A stretch of 64,000 nt of DNA from CAZHCA01 sp964530825 (GTDB taxonomy: Bacteria; Bacteroidota; Bacteroidia; Chitinophagales; Saprospiraceae), in assembly GCA_964530825.1 (NCBI GenBank), contig CAZHCA010000001.1:351463-415462 (forward strand), in the 5' to 3' direction. Position numbers and translations under genes: made by a program. Every line of letters starts with the position of its first letter. Within the stretch, counting starts at the first letter, position 1. The notes under the pieces are model-generated. The model saw only the letters and a list, made by a program, of their open reading frames with translations. It was not told the DNA's origin and did no database searches. Positions 46,101 through 53,338 of this stretch are shown here, piece by piece.

Positions 46101-47087
46101 GGCTGTGAGCGCCCTACGGTTGATTTGGTTAGCATGGATGCAACATCCGATGCTTTTACCTACCAATGGGAGGCCATAGTCGGTAGCCTGGCAGAACCCG
46201 TCGATCGCAACCGGGTGACGGCCCTGGAGGCCGGGACTTATCGCCTGACCTTAGCGAGGCTGCGCAACGGCTGCCAAGCTTCCGGCGAGGTTACAATTGT
46301 GGAAAACGCCAATCCCATAGGGGATATCTTTATTTCTAGCACCCTTCCAGATTGCCAGGGGGCTGCCACTGGTGTCTTGACCGTAGATTCTGTGCAAGGT
46401 GGAACGCCTCCCTTTGTCTATGCGCTGGACGATGACTTTTTCCTGACCGGCAATACCTTTACGAGCCTGTTAGCCGGTTCATACCAAATACGCGTGCAGG
46501 ATGCCAGCGGGTGCGAAAGATCCATCCGGGTCGACTTGCCAGCTCCTACTCCCCTGGCGGTTGATCTAGGGCCGGACCGGATGATCCGGCCGGGCGATAG
46601 TGTGATCCTGGTCCCCCAGATTGTGCCCAGTAATTACCGGGAATTAATTTGGGAACCTGCCGGTTTCTTCTCTAATCCGGATGAGGACGTACAGGTGGTG
46701 CGCCCTAGCGTGACGACCATTTACCGGGTACGGGTCATTTCCGAAGAAGGTTGTATAAGTACCGACGCAGTAACCATCGGGGTTGACCAGCGTGCCCCGG
46801 CTTTTGTGCCCAATGTATTTTCGCCCGACGGCGACGGGACCAATGACCTGTTCAGGATCTTTCCGGGGCCGGAGTTCGTACGGGTACCGGTATTTCGCAT
46901 TTTCGACCGCTGGGGGAACCAGCTCTACCAGGCAGTAGACGCAGACCCTGACTCACCGAACTTCGGGTGGGACGGTCGCTATCGGGGACAAGACCAGAAT
47001 AGCGGTGTGTACGTCTTCTACGCTGAGCTGGAACGCCGCGATGGAACGATCCGTCGGTTGGAAGGCGATTTTGTTTTGATGCGCTGA
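40128..47087 (+). CDS. giant multi-repeat adhesin with P-domain and T9SS type B sorting domain
   Basis: 2319 residues. Order: signal peptide (1-20, ending AFGQ); a proprotein-convertase P-like domain (about 21-190; LTDLEMWLVSPGGDTVQL, GGWNLIVA); three short repeats of about 50 residues (about 320-475; LCPGESIFIGG...GCDSVV); then about nineteen Ig/PKD-like repeats of about 84 residues (475-2060), each with a LxC strand, LDGSGS-type loop, YxW, PGxYxLxVxN and NGCxxxD; one SprB-type repeat (about 2070-2140); and the CHU_C sorting domain (from about 2227; NVFSPDGDGTNDLF, FDRWGNQLYQ, FGWDGRYRG). The paired cysteine per repeat suggests intradomain disulfides. It is probably cell-surface, for attachment or gliding (inference). 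Confidence 0.9.
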   Translation: MRSLYILCVIFSFTIPLAFGQNCGLNGPLDIPPNDTASYTFEVFDVVDSNLASPGQGVCAIEITFLHNKLTDLEMWLVSPGGDTVQLIGPNATDGSNTLLGRWDVTFLPSSQLASPDVPFQAQWDNEVNDFPPNDYNGSYYPFRGRLEDFNSGNTNGGWNLIVATNPTNVIIPGRISDFRIVFCNDLGQNCCFANAGLIREDTIFACADDDSLRLAPQPDFVFGTAPDTTAYDFLYAFSQNGILVDYVDTVDLRSFPAATYDICGLSFRSTERDSLPVPDGALRLDALRDTLLAPAAPFCGNISDECQTVVVAPVPDTVRIDTTLCPGESIFIGGTAIDTAGTTRLTLQTIAGCDSVVVVNINFFPPNITTIDTTLCAGESILVAGNTYDASGFYTDTLVSANGCDSIINLDLTVRDILSGSDTRTICAGDSLFIGTDTLTTAGSYLVVLQSVTGCDSLLALNLVAIETQAIIDPADPIDCNNPSVVLDGQNSTTNAATFNYEWRDPGGNIIGNDPTQTVTAAGVYTLTLIGERNGVICSSTVSTSVAANLTPPEVVITSPEVITCDRPQITLDGSGSDQGPNISYVWTTTDGTIIGPTNALTANVEAAGTYQLAATNNLNGCVGTAEVVVDADNVLPVVDAGPPDTLNCADTVLTLDGSGSLQGAAVSYLWTSPVGNPIINPASLNPVVRLPGLYRLEVRNTDNGCVNTDDVAIAEDFQVPVVNIADPPMISCGQPLVILDASASSIGSAFSYRWNVAAGGSIVSGGDSLTPIVNAGGFYELVIANENNFCQDSAFVIVLDTFNTVVANAGPTDTLNCRDSVLLLSAAGSTSGPDIVYDWFTLNGNIVQESGTGDITVDQPGIYTLAVLDTFTGCADTSSVLIRQNLQTPVADAGPDLELTCTDPIVALDGFGSSQGPDYSYLWLGGCVNGSRAQITVDATCADIYRLLVTNERNGCTAQDSMVLDLSSINPVATIQGDTIAINCNSGSALLDATGSGGGQLLWFFEGNPISNNTTVTVNEPGSYLLTVTNTMLGCADSARVEVVLDCDPQIILADVDTLTCLRPSIQLDASASLAGTQTTFRWSGPAPGCIINGENSAQPRVACGGNYRLVLTNLAVGLFDTLTVFVPADTVVPNVTIADPDTLNCQVEEVMLDGMGSDSGPNIEYRWIDFSGDTLGTDPTLIVDESGIYALEAIDLSNGCIGTDFVVVPQDPAIPAIQFPGNVYPCNQDSFLLVVDLTPPGNYTYQWSGDSILQVTDSTAIWIGGPGTYRLSVENLDNGCIASDSVTLREQACGPCLEADTVLPITCDRPEVQLTVRLCAACAGCTYNWTTTDGNIVNGASTLTPLVNQPGRYRLLAIDEDGRRTELSLQVPDLTSPPGLSAGPDQLLNCVVEEVRLGDPGVSPDSALLFQWTDANGNLIPGADVYRPVVTEPGSYRLAVTNTLTGCTAADEIVVRTNFSIPFADAGPDGNLTCEASLVRLDGSASSRGDTIGYQWTALGTNFLQSGSNTINPLVNGPGSYVLTVRNLLSGCTATDTVTVTTDSELPVFEALPDTNLTCAIDQINLTANWSQQPGLIPEWCALDENDQPVNCTTGEAITITQAGAYRFQLVNDQSGCANQQIINVELDTVTPVVEAGADQILDCTDASVDLSGQLLFGADPDLSIAWTSEAGATIPFAGDNPLAVTVFNGGRYLLTVSNERNGCTGVDSVRVTEDDQRPFVDAGPDTSINCLSDVLRLQGSAIGSTMNGALGYQWRSGNSGGQVLEDADQLRPFVRGPGIFFLEVIDSVNGCTAIDALEIMADTLAPRIQLNPRAERTLTCAQDTARLNAGASFSLEGHPLEFIWTTPQDPAFNPVDRPELLTNRAGLYQVRVQDLINGCVDILAVTVDYDTLVPAFQVLPSDPLTCDRSSTQLQVRLPGSLNNFRYQWENSLGDPIAGTNQPAIVAEPGTYRVRVTSLRNGCTDDALLTATLDTLPPVVNIGVEGAIGCERPTVDLVSMDATSDAFTYQWEAIVGSLAEPVDRNRVTALEAGTYRLTLARLRNGCQASGEVTIVENANPIGDIFISSTLPDCQGAATGVLTVDSVQGGTPPFVYALDDDFFLTGNTFTSLLAGSYQIRVQDASGCERSIRVDLPAPTPLAVDLGPDRMIRPGDSVILVPQIVPSNYRELIWEPAGFFSNPDEDVQVVRPSVTTIYRVRVISEEGCISTDAVTIGVDQRAPAFVPNVFSPDGDGTNDLFRIFPGPEFVRVPVFRIFDRWGNQLYQAVDADPDSPNFGWDGRYRGQDQNSGVYVFYAELERRDGTIRRLEGDFVLMR

Positions 47088-47228
47088 ACCTTCCGCTTTT
47101 TTCGCCAATAGTTCACATCTGCCAAGTTTATTGTAAGACCATTGGTTTATTTTGCTATTTTCAAAAATTCACCAATCTAATTGGTCATGTCTTTACTTGG
47201 TATTCGAAGATTAACGTTAAGGGTAGGC

Positions 47229-50123
47229 ATGAAACGGCAAATTTTATTTGTCCTTGCAAGCCTGGCGTGGACGGCTACTTATAGTCAAGACAACTTTCCG
47301 GTGGCCGATGCCGGAGAGAACGACACCCTCAACTGTATAAAACGGGAAGTCACCTTGAATGGCACTGGGAGTTCTCAGGGACCGGATTTCACCTACACCT
47401 GGCGATCACTGGATAACAACCCCATTAAAGAATTTGATACTCCTACCCCCCGGATTAACCAGCCTGGCGTTTATGAGCTAGAAGTATGTAATCAGGTATC
47501 CGGTCAGTGCAGTACCGACCGGGTGAACATTGCGGAGGATGTAGAAACTACTGTATTTCGAGTACGGTCGCGCTGCAATTACCGCGATGGAGATGGCCTT
47601 TTTCTCGACCCTGTGCCTGGATTTACTGGGGATAACTATCAATATAGATGGTCAGCGATAGAAGGTGGGAATATTGTGCGCGGTGAAACGACCAATCGGC
47701 CCCTAGTCAACCAAAAAGGTACCTACCAGGTCGTCGTAACGAATGTGGATAACGGCTGCCGCGATACTGCTATTGCCATTTTAGGCGCCCGCAACCTCCC
47801 GATATTTGTAGATCGGGATACCGCTATCCTTACTTGTTTAGACACTGTGGCAGATATTGCCATAACCAATTACGACGAGAATATTTCCTACACCTGGAGG
47901 GCTATCGAACCGGAAAGTAACCAGGATGCCATTGAGCGCCTGTCGCCTCAAAGGGCACGCATCTCGGCTCCCGGAAAATACCTGGTACGCGGGTTCAACA
48001 ACCTTACCTCCTGCGATACCTTTTCCAACATGATTACGATACGGGAGGACATCGAAAAACCTTTCGCCAGTGCAGGGCCTGACGACACCCTCACTTGTAA
48101 TCAAGATACCATCACCCTGGATGGCTCCAATAGCACCCTAGGGGCAGGAGTGATCTATGCCTGGTCTTCTCCGGATGAGCATCCTATCGGGAACTCCAAT
48201 AGTCTAAATCCGGAGGTCACACTTCCGGGATCTTACAACTTGAAAGTCACTTTCGCTCGTAATGGTTGTTTTCGCGAAGCCATGGCTGTTGTTCGTGAGA
48301 ACAGGCGGTCCCCCATCGACCGTGTCTCCCCTCCGGCATTGCGGACCTGCCGCAGGCCGAGGATTTTTTTAGACCCTGTCCCCGGATTTACCGGGGAAAA
48401 TATACAATACAGTTGGGAAGCCATTGAGGGGGGGAATATCGTTTCGGGGCAAAATACCAATCGACCATTGGTCGATCAGGAAGGTACTTACCAAGTAGTT
48501 GTGACCGACTTCAGCAATGGATGTCGCGATTCTGCGGTGGCGGTAGTCAGGGACTCTTTTCCCACAATCATTGCTAAGGCGAACCCCGTACGGGCTACAC
48601 TTAATTGTTCGGATACGGTCGTTACCCTGTCGGGGACGGGTTCTATAAGTAATACGGGCCTCACCTACCTCTGGGGTGTAGATTATGCGAACTACCCCGA
48701 TAGCCTCGAACCGCCGAGGCCGCCAAATAACCCATTTTCTCCCATCGTAGAAGTTTCGGAACCTGGAATCTACTACCTCTTGGTAGAAGATCCGTTTACT
48801 GGCTGCCGCGATACCTTACCTAACATCATTGTCGAATTGGACAGCACGGTACCCCAGGCACGTATCGCTGTGCCTATGCCTATCACCTGTGACCGACCGG
48901 TTATTCAGTTAGACGCTTTGGCTAGCGTGTGGGGTCCGAATACCAGCGTTGAGTGGATTTCACCAGACCAACATCCTATCGAAAATGATACTACGCTGAG
49001 GCCGTCTGTAAGCCGTCCCGGCCAATACATCCTTCGTATATCAAAAGATGAGGAAACCTGTTTTGACGAGACCCAAGTTGTGGTAACCATCGATACCCTG
49101 CCCCCAGTACTTGGTATTCGGCAAGTTGGAATACTGGGATGTGGAGACGGAACGGTTTCTCTAAATGTGTGGGATACTTTGGAGCAGCTCGATAGTTTTT
49201 CCTGGGTTGCGGTAGAGGGAAATCTTGCGGGAATTTTGGATCAGGCCAAAGTCAATACCCAAGAGCCTGGAATATATCAGTTGTCGGCTCGCAGTATGCG
49301 CAACGGGTGCCTGGCGACCGCTACCACGGTAGTCCAAGATAATCCCAATCCCATCTCAGCAATTGGGTTAACCGTCCAGCCAATTGCCTGCCAAGAGCCT
49401 GGCAGTGGAGCCATTTTGGTTGAAACAGTCGTCGGTGGAGAAGGTCCTTTTCTTTACGGGTTAAATAATGGTCCGTTAAGTACAAAACCAGCCCTGACCG
49501 GTTTAACTGCGGGTAGCTACGAAGTAATGGTCGAAGACAGTCGCGGTTGTCGAGGGGTGGAAACGGCCGTTTTATTCGAACCCAAACCCATCCAGGTAGA
49601 CCTCGGTCCCGATCAATTCGTGCGCTTGGGCGATAGCTTGGTATTGCGCCCCGAACTGAGTGCCACGACTTACCGCTCTATTCGCTGGCAACCCCAGTCA
49701 GCTTTCGCTGACCCTACCGCAGCAATGCAAGTCATACAGCCTTTGACCAACACCCTGTACCGAATTATTGTCGAGTCGGAAAATGGGTGTATTTCTTCTG
49801 ATGATCTATTCGTTCAGGTCGATCGGCGGGCCGATTTCTATGCGCCCAATGCTTTTTCACCTAATGGGGATGGCATTAATGATCGCTTTCGGATATACCC
49901 TGGCCCCCAATACCGTACCATACGCCGATTATTGGTAGTGGACAGGTGGGGTAGCGTTGTCTATCAGTTGGAAAATGCAGACCCCGCCCAAGCTATTAAT
50001 GGCTGGGACGGAACACTGGATGGAGAGCAACTACCCTTGGGTGTATACTTGTACATGGTAGAACTGGAGCGACTGGATGGTCAATTAGAGCGTAAACGCG
50101 GTGAGGTGGTCATTATGCGCTAA
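47229..50123 (+). CDS. shorter paralogous repeat adhesin with T9SS type B sorting domain
   Basis: 964 residues from the ATG at 47229 (MKRQILFVLASLAWTATYSQ, a clean signal peptide); an in-frame ATG at 47187 is the alternative. About eight Ig/PKD-like repeats of the type in the preceding gene are followed by a SprB-type repeat (PIACQEPGSGAILVE...GGEGPFLYGL) and the CHU_C domain from about residue 873 (NAFSPNGDGINDRF, VDRWGSVVYQL, GWDGTLDGE). It lies 141 bp after its larger paralog, so it is a tandem duplication with repeat loss or gain. Repeats starting near residues 126 and 381 are unusually alike (43 of 58 identical). The stop overlaps that of marC on the other strand. Confidence 0.9.
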   Translation: MKRQILFVLASLAWTATYSQDNFPVADAGENDTLNCIKREVTLNGTGSSQGPDFTYTWRSLDNNPIKEFDTPTPRINQPGVYELEVCNQVSGQCSTDRVNIAEDVETTVFRVRSRCNYRDGDGLFLDPVPGFTGDNYQYRWSAIEGGNIVRGETTNRPLVNQKGTYQVVVTNVDNGCRDTAIAILGARNLPIFVDRDTAILTCLDTVADIAITNYDENISYTWRAIEPESNQDAIERLSPQRARISAPGKYLVRGFNNLTSCDTFSNMITIREDIEKPFASAGPDDTLTCNQDTITLDGSNSTLGAGVIYAWSSPDEHPIGNSNSLNPEVTLPGSYNLKVTFARNGCFREAMAVVRENRRSPIDRVSPPALRTCRRPRIFLDPVPGFTGENIQYSWEAIEGGNIVSGQNTNRPLVDQEGTYQVVVTDFSNGCRDSAVAVVRDSFPTIIAKANPVRATLNCSDTVVTLSGTGSISNTGLTYLWGVDYANYPDSLEPPRPPNNPFSPIVEVSEPGIYYLLVEDPFTGCRDTLPNIIVELDSTVPQARIAVPMPITCDRPVIQLDALASVWGPNTSVEWISPDQHPIENDTTLRPSVSRPGQYILRISKDEETCFDETQVVVTIDTLPPVLGIRQVGILGCGDGTVSLNVWDTLEQLDSFSWVAVEGNLAGILDQAKVNTQEPGIYQLSARSMRNGCLATATTVVQDNPNPISAIGLTVQPIACQEPGSGAILVETVVGGEGPFLYGLNNGPLSTKPALTGLTAGSYEVMVEDSRGCRGVETAVLFEPKPIQVDLGPDQFVRLGDSLVLRPELSATTYRSIRWQPQSAFADPTAAMQVIQPLTNTLYRIIVESENGCISSDDLFVQVDRRADFYAPNAFSPNGDGINDRFRIYPGPQYRTIRRLLVVDRWGSVVYQLENADPAQAINGWDGTLDGEQLPLGVYLYMVELERLDGQLERKRGEVVIMR

Positions 50124-50755
50124 ACCATCGTACTCACTAATTTCACCACCCCTCCAATGATGAGCTGCACCCCGATCGCCATAACAATAAAACCGATAAT
50201 GCGGGACATGGCGCGAATACCCGAAACGCCCAGAAATCGGTTGAGGAAGGGTGCAGAACGCAGCACCAGGAAAATGATGAGCCCCATGGCTAGGACAACT
50301 CCAATCACCGTAAATTTTTGCGACCAATCCGGATATTCATCCCATAACCCGATCAGGTACGAGATAGAACCCGGGCCTGCCAGCATGGGCATGGCCAGCG
50401 GCGTAAATGAAATATCGTCCTTCTCCAACGCCTCATCCCTTACCTTTTCATTAATTGCACGGCTTTCGGCGAACTTCCCAGCCAGCAGCGAATAACCCGA
50501 ACTCAGAATTACCAGGCCGCCCGCAATGCGCATTGCACTCAGGCTGATACCGAAAAAGCTCAAAATCGCGGTGCCGGCAAAAAAGAATACCATTAGGATG
50601 GCAATTACATAAATGCTGGTAAACATAGCAGAACGACGCCGCTCGGCAACGGTGTAGTCCGGACTAAGGGCCAAAAAGATGGGGATTGCGCCAATGGGAT
50701 TGACAATTGAAAATAAGGAGCCCAACACAGCAATAAATAATTCCAATGCTGGCAT
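50120..50755 (-). CDS. MarC family inner membrane protein
   Basis: 211 residues, six hydrophobic helices, in the MarC/UPF0056 family. Recognisable by FIAVLGSLFSIVNPIGAIPIF at the N-terminus, MRIAGGLVILSSGYSLL, FTPLAMPMLAGPGSIS and a C-terminal RIIGFIVMAIGVQLIIGG. The proposed role in multidrug resistance has been withdrawn for E. coli MarC; function remains unclear. Convergent with the adhesin gene, their stop codons overlapping by 4 bp. Confidence 0.93.
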   Translation of the reverse strand: MPALELFIAVLGSLFSIVNPIGAIPIFLALSPDYTVAERRRSAMFTSIYVIAILMVFFFAGTAILSFFGISLSAMRIAGGLVILSSGYSLLAGKFAESRAINEKVRDEALEKDDISFTPLAMPMLAGPGSISYLIGLWDEYPDWSQKFTVIGVVLAMGLIIFLVLRSAPFLNRFLGVSGIRAMSRIIGFIVMAIGVQLIIGGVVKLVSTMV

Positions 50756-50906
50756 GATCTACTTGATGTTTTATTGGTGATCAATCGCGTTGTAAGACGC
50801 CGCAATGTGCTACTTTCAACACTGTAAATCAACTGGTGTTTGGTCTTATTTTCTATAAAAAATACTGGACTTATAAAAATATGCTAAAAAATAGATCAAA
50901 TAGAAA

Positions 50907-50931
50907 ACGAGCGCCCAGATAGAACGCTCGT
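50907..50931 (-). terminator. minus-strand terminator-like hairpin
   Basis: Read on the minus strand, ACGAGCG and CGCTCGT form a 7-bp stem with an 11-nt loop, followed by TTTC. It lies about 150 bp upstream of the marC start, so it would stop transcripts arriving from the right. Confidence 0.55.
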
Positions 50932-50995
50932 CATCCAACTCCTGAAATCCGTAACTCCTGAAACTCTATGTATTGGGGTGGTGATGCAGAAAAAA

Positions 50996-51015
50996 GGGGA
51001 GGAAAATTCCTCCCC
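50996..51015 (-). terminator. minus-strand terminator-like repeat, copy 2
   Basis: On the minus strand, GGGGAGGA and TCCTCCCC form a stem of at least 8 bp followed by TTTTTT. The flanking GGGTTTTAGGT stretch just 5' is shared with copy 1 (51213-51234), so about 45 nt are repeated 217 bp apart. Confidence 0.65.
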
Positions 51016-51212
51016 CTCAAAAAACACCTAAAACCCATTTCTTAAGGGGTTAACAAATTGTTACCCAAATAAATTGTAAATAAATAGTTAGTGTGTAAAC
51101 GGAAAGGTTAAAACCGGGTGAAATCTTCCCGGCTTGTACCCGTACTTCGGCAGGTTGGCCGAAAATGAAAGATGCAATAGTAATTATATCGTGAGCAGAT
51201 CCGGGTAAAAAA

Positions 51213-51234
51213 GGGGAGGAAGTAAATCCTCCCC
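51213..51234 (-). terminator. minus-strand terminator-like repeat, copy 1
   Basis: On the minus strand, GGGGAGGA and TCCTCCCC enclose a 6-nt loop and are followed by TTTTTT. The same stem occurs at 50996-51015, and both copies are preceded by GGGTTT(T)AGGT. Confidence 0.65.
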
Positions 51235-51274
51235 GTAAACCTAAACCCGTATTCCACTTATTTACGCATGAAAA

Positions 51275-51310
51275 GGCTGAGTGAGGGCCGGTTCCAGCCC
51301 TCCCTTAGCC
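51275..51310. other. GC-rich hairpin
   Basis: GAGGGCCGG and CCAGCCCTC form a 9-bp near-perfect inner stem, flanked by GGCT and AGCC that can extend it. Read on the minus strand it is followed by TTTTC. Confidence 0.5.
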
Positions 51311-51477
51311 GATGCAAAAGTCCTTAATTAAAAACCTTATCTCGTATTATGAGCCGCTATTAGAGGCTTAATTTTTGTTAGAGGCCAATCGTTTTTGACG
51401 CTTTTTCTGTTTTGTTTCGCTCTTTAGACGAGTAATGCATAAGAAGTCACTTCCCACTGTAAATTTTTTTCTTTTTT

Positions 51478-52110
51478 ATGCACGCTACTGAATTTTTATT
51501 GTTACCAAGCTTAATGGAACGATTCAATACCCTTGATGACTATTTTAAGCATTCCTGGAATTTGCTTTTTCAGGCTGTCGAGAAGCGCAATGACCCCATG
51601 CGCACACCGGTGTTTGGAACGCTTGAGGATCAGGAGAGTCGCTTGCGCATGGTTGTGTTGCGCTATGCAGAACCGGTTGCGCGGCGTACTCTATTCTATA
51701 CGGATGCGCGCTCGAATAAAATAGCCGACTTACAGCGGCAGCCCCGGTCGACAGTCCTTTACTGGCATCCGCAGAAAAAAATACAGATTAGGCAACGCGG
51801 AAAGGTTGTGCTGCACCAAGAAAACGAACTCACAGCTGAGCATTGGTCGAAACTATCGGTTCGGGGTCGGTCCAGTTATGCAACGATCGATCCGCCGGGT
51901 ACGCCGGTGGATCAATCTACTAACGGCTTGCCGGAGCATTGGTCAGATGAAATGGCGCTGGAGGATACCGTGTATGCTTACCCCCATTTTATGATCATCG
52001 ATATGAAAGTGGATTATATGGATTGCCTGCACCTGCAGCAGGAGGGCCACCAACGGGCTTCCTGGCAGTGGTCGGAAGACCGTTGGCGGGGTAGCTGGTT
52101 AGTACCTTAG
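51478..52110 (+). CDS. pyridoxamine 5'-phosphate oxidase-like FMN-binding protein
   Basis: 210 residues with the split-barrel flavin-binding fold: RTPVFGTLEDQESRLRMVVLR, LFYTDARSNKIADL (FMN phosphate contacts in the family) and STVLYWHPQKKIQIRQRGKV. The C-terminal part (WSEDRWRGSWLVP) resembles the R-L-x-P ending of this group, but the strict PdxH substrate motif is not evident. It may therefore be a general flavoprotein rather than a true PNP oxidase. A start at 51514 (MERFNTLDDY) is equally plausible. The last 4 bp overlap the end of the convergent htrA gene. Confidence 0.83.
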   Translation: MHATEFLLLPSLMERFNTLDDYFKHSWNLLFQAVEKRNDPMRTPVFGTLEDQESRLRMVVLRYAEPVARRTLFYTDARSNKIADLQRQPRSTVLYWHPQKKIQIRQRGKVVLHQENELTAEHWSKLSVRGRSSYATIDPPGTPVDQSTNGLPEHWSDEMALEDTVYAYPHFMIIDMKVDYMDCLHLQQEGHQRASWQWSEDRWRGSWLVP

Positions 52111-53294
52111 TTGATGCGTTCGAGCGTAATGGGAACATCCAGGGTTTCATTATCGCGCAAAACGCGCACCGTGACGGTCTCGCCTGGTTTGAATGGTTCC
52201 AGAGCGAGGAATAAATCGGAGTAAGAGGTCACCTCCTTGCCATTGATCCCCACAATGATGTCGCCGAGCAAGATTTCTCCCTGTTGACTGCGACGGGTGG
52301 GACGCAATCCGGCTTTATCGGCCGGTCCGTCCGGAATAACATTTATGATCAGTGGTCCGTCTAAACCAAAGCGGTCGATTGTACGCTGCTGTGCAAGTTC
52401 TACACCAAGGCCGGCCCGGCGCACCTCACCGTACTGAATAAGTTCGGGAATAACCCAGCGCACCACATCGACCGGAATGGAAAAGCCGATCCCGGCCGAG
52501 GCGCCGGAAGGACTGTAGATAGCCGTATTTACGCCGATTAGGCGGCCGGAGGAATCGAGCAGCGGGCCACCCGAATTGCCGGGATTAATAGCCGCATCGG
52601 TCTGGATGGCGCCCCGGATCGGAATGCCGGCTACTGATTTGATTTCCCGGTCGAGGGCGCTGACGATTCCGGTGGTAAGGGTTTGGTCCAATCCGAAGGG
52701 ATTGCCGATAGCAAAAACCGACTGCCCGACACGCAGGCGGTCGGAAGCGCCGACGGGGATAGGGCGCAGTTTTCGCGCAGGAGCATCAATACGCAGAACA
52801 GCCAGATCCTTCTCAGGAGCAAAACCGACCAGGGTAGCTTCCCAGGTACTCTGATCAGAAAGGGTTACCCTGGCTTTATCTGCCCCCCGAAGTACGTGGA
52901 AGTTAGTTACAATGTGCCCTTCCTGGTCCCATACAAAGCCGGAACCCGTGCCGCGCGGGATCTCGGTAATGTTGCGATCGAAGAAATCTTGCCGCAGATT
53001 ACTGGTGGTAATGAAGCATACCGAAGGCGCAGCATCTTCAAACAATCGAATGGTGGCGCGCTCCTCAGCAGTGAGTTCGCTAGCCTCGCTCACTGCCCGG
53101 CCGCCAGGTTTATTTTCCGCTTCGATGGCGCGGTCCTGGGTCGTACGTACATCTATCATTGCCGTGTCATCCGCCACTTTTTCCGGGGGTGTTTCCGCTG
53201 GTGGGGTAACCTTATTGGTCCAGGCACTACCGGCGAAAAAGCCGGCGACCAGCAACAGTAAGCCAAAGAGAAGGCGCAACATATTTTTATTCAT
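52107..53294 (-). CDS. HtrA/Deg family serine protease with one PDZ domain
   Basis: 395 residues. An N-terminal membrane anchor or signal (LLFGLLLLVAGFFAGSAW) and a variable linker precede the trypsin-like domain with the complete triad His133 (TNFHVLRG), Asp163 (EKDLAVLR) and Ser241 (NPGNSGGPL). One PDZ domain (about 290-390; GPADKAGLRP, GEILLGDIIVGINGKEV) follows. It is a periplasmic quality-control protease of the DegS/HtrA single-PDZ layout; a DegS-like signalling role cannot be told from sequence alone. Confidence 0.93.
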   Translation of the reverse strand: MNKNMLRLLFGLLLLVAGFFAGSAWTNKVTPPAETPPEKVADDTAMIDVRTTQDRAIEAENKPGGRAVSEASELTAEERATIRLFEDAAPSVCFITTSNLRQDFFDRNITEIPRGTGSGFVWDQEGHIVTNFHVLRGADKARVTLSDQSTWEATLVGFAPEKDLAVLRIDAPARKLRPIPVGASDRLRVGQSVFAIGNPFGLDQTLTTGIVSALDREIKSVAGIPIRGAIQTDAAINPGNSGGPLLDSSGRLIGVNTAIYSPSGASAGIGFSIPVDVVRWVIPELIQYGEVRRAGLGVELAQQRTIDRFGLDGPLIINVIPDGPADKAGLRPTRRSQQGEILLGDIIVGINGKEVTSYSDLFLALEPFKPGETVTVRVLRDNETLDVPITLERIN

Positions 53295-53338
53295 ATCTGG
53301 TTATTTTATCCTACAAATTGTACCGCCTCTAGACAGTA

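Larger units (their letters stand above)
50756..51477. other. 0.7 kb gene-free, hairpin-rich region
   Basis: No supportable protein gene on either strand. It holds a cluster of inverted repeats: 50907-50931, 50996-51015, 51114-51132 (CCGGG/CCCGG), 51146-51163 (TTCGGC/GCCGAA), 51213-51234 and 51275-51310. Three of them are followed by T tracts when read on the minus strand. The right part (51340-51477) is AT-rich and should hold the promoter of the flavoprotein gene. Possibly a small-RNA locus; no known RNA family was recognised. Confidence 0.55.

Noticed and set aside
40128..47087. Dense repeats suggesting a CRISPR or DNA tandem array
   Set aside because: The periodicity is at protein level (about 84 residues) with strongly diverged DNA; there are no short identical repeats with spacers. 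No CRISPR array was seen anywhere in the window.
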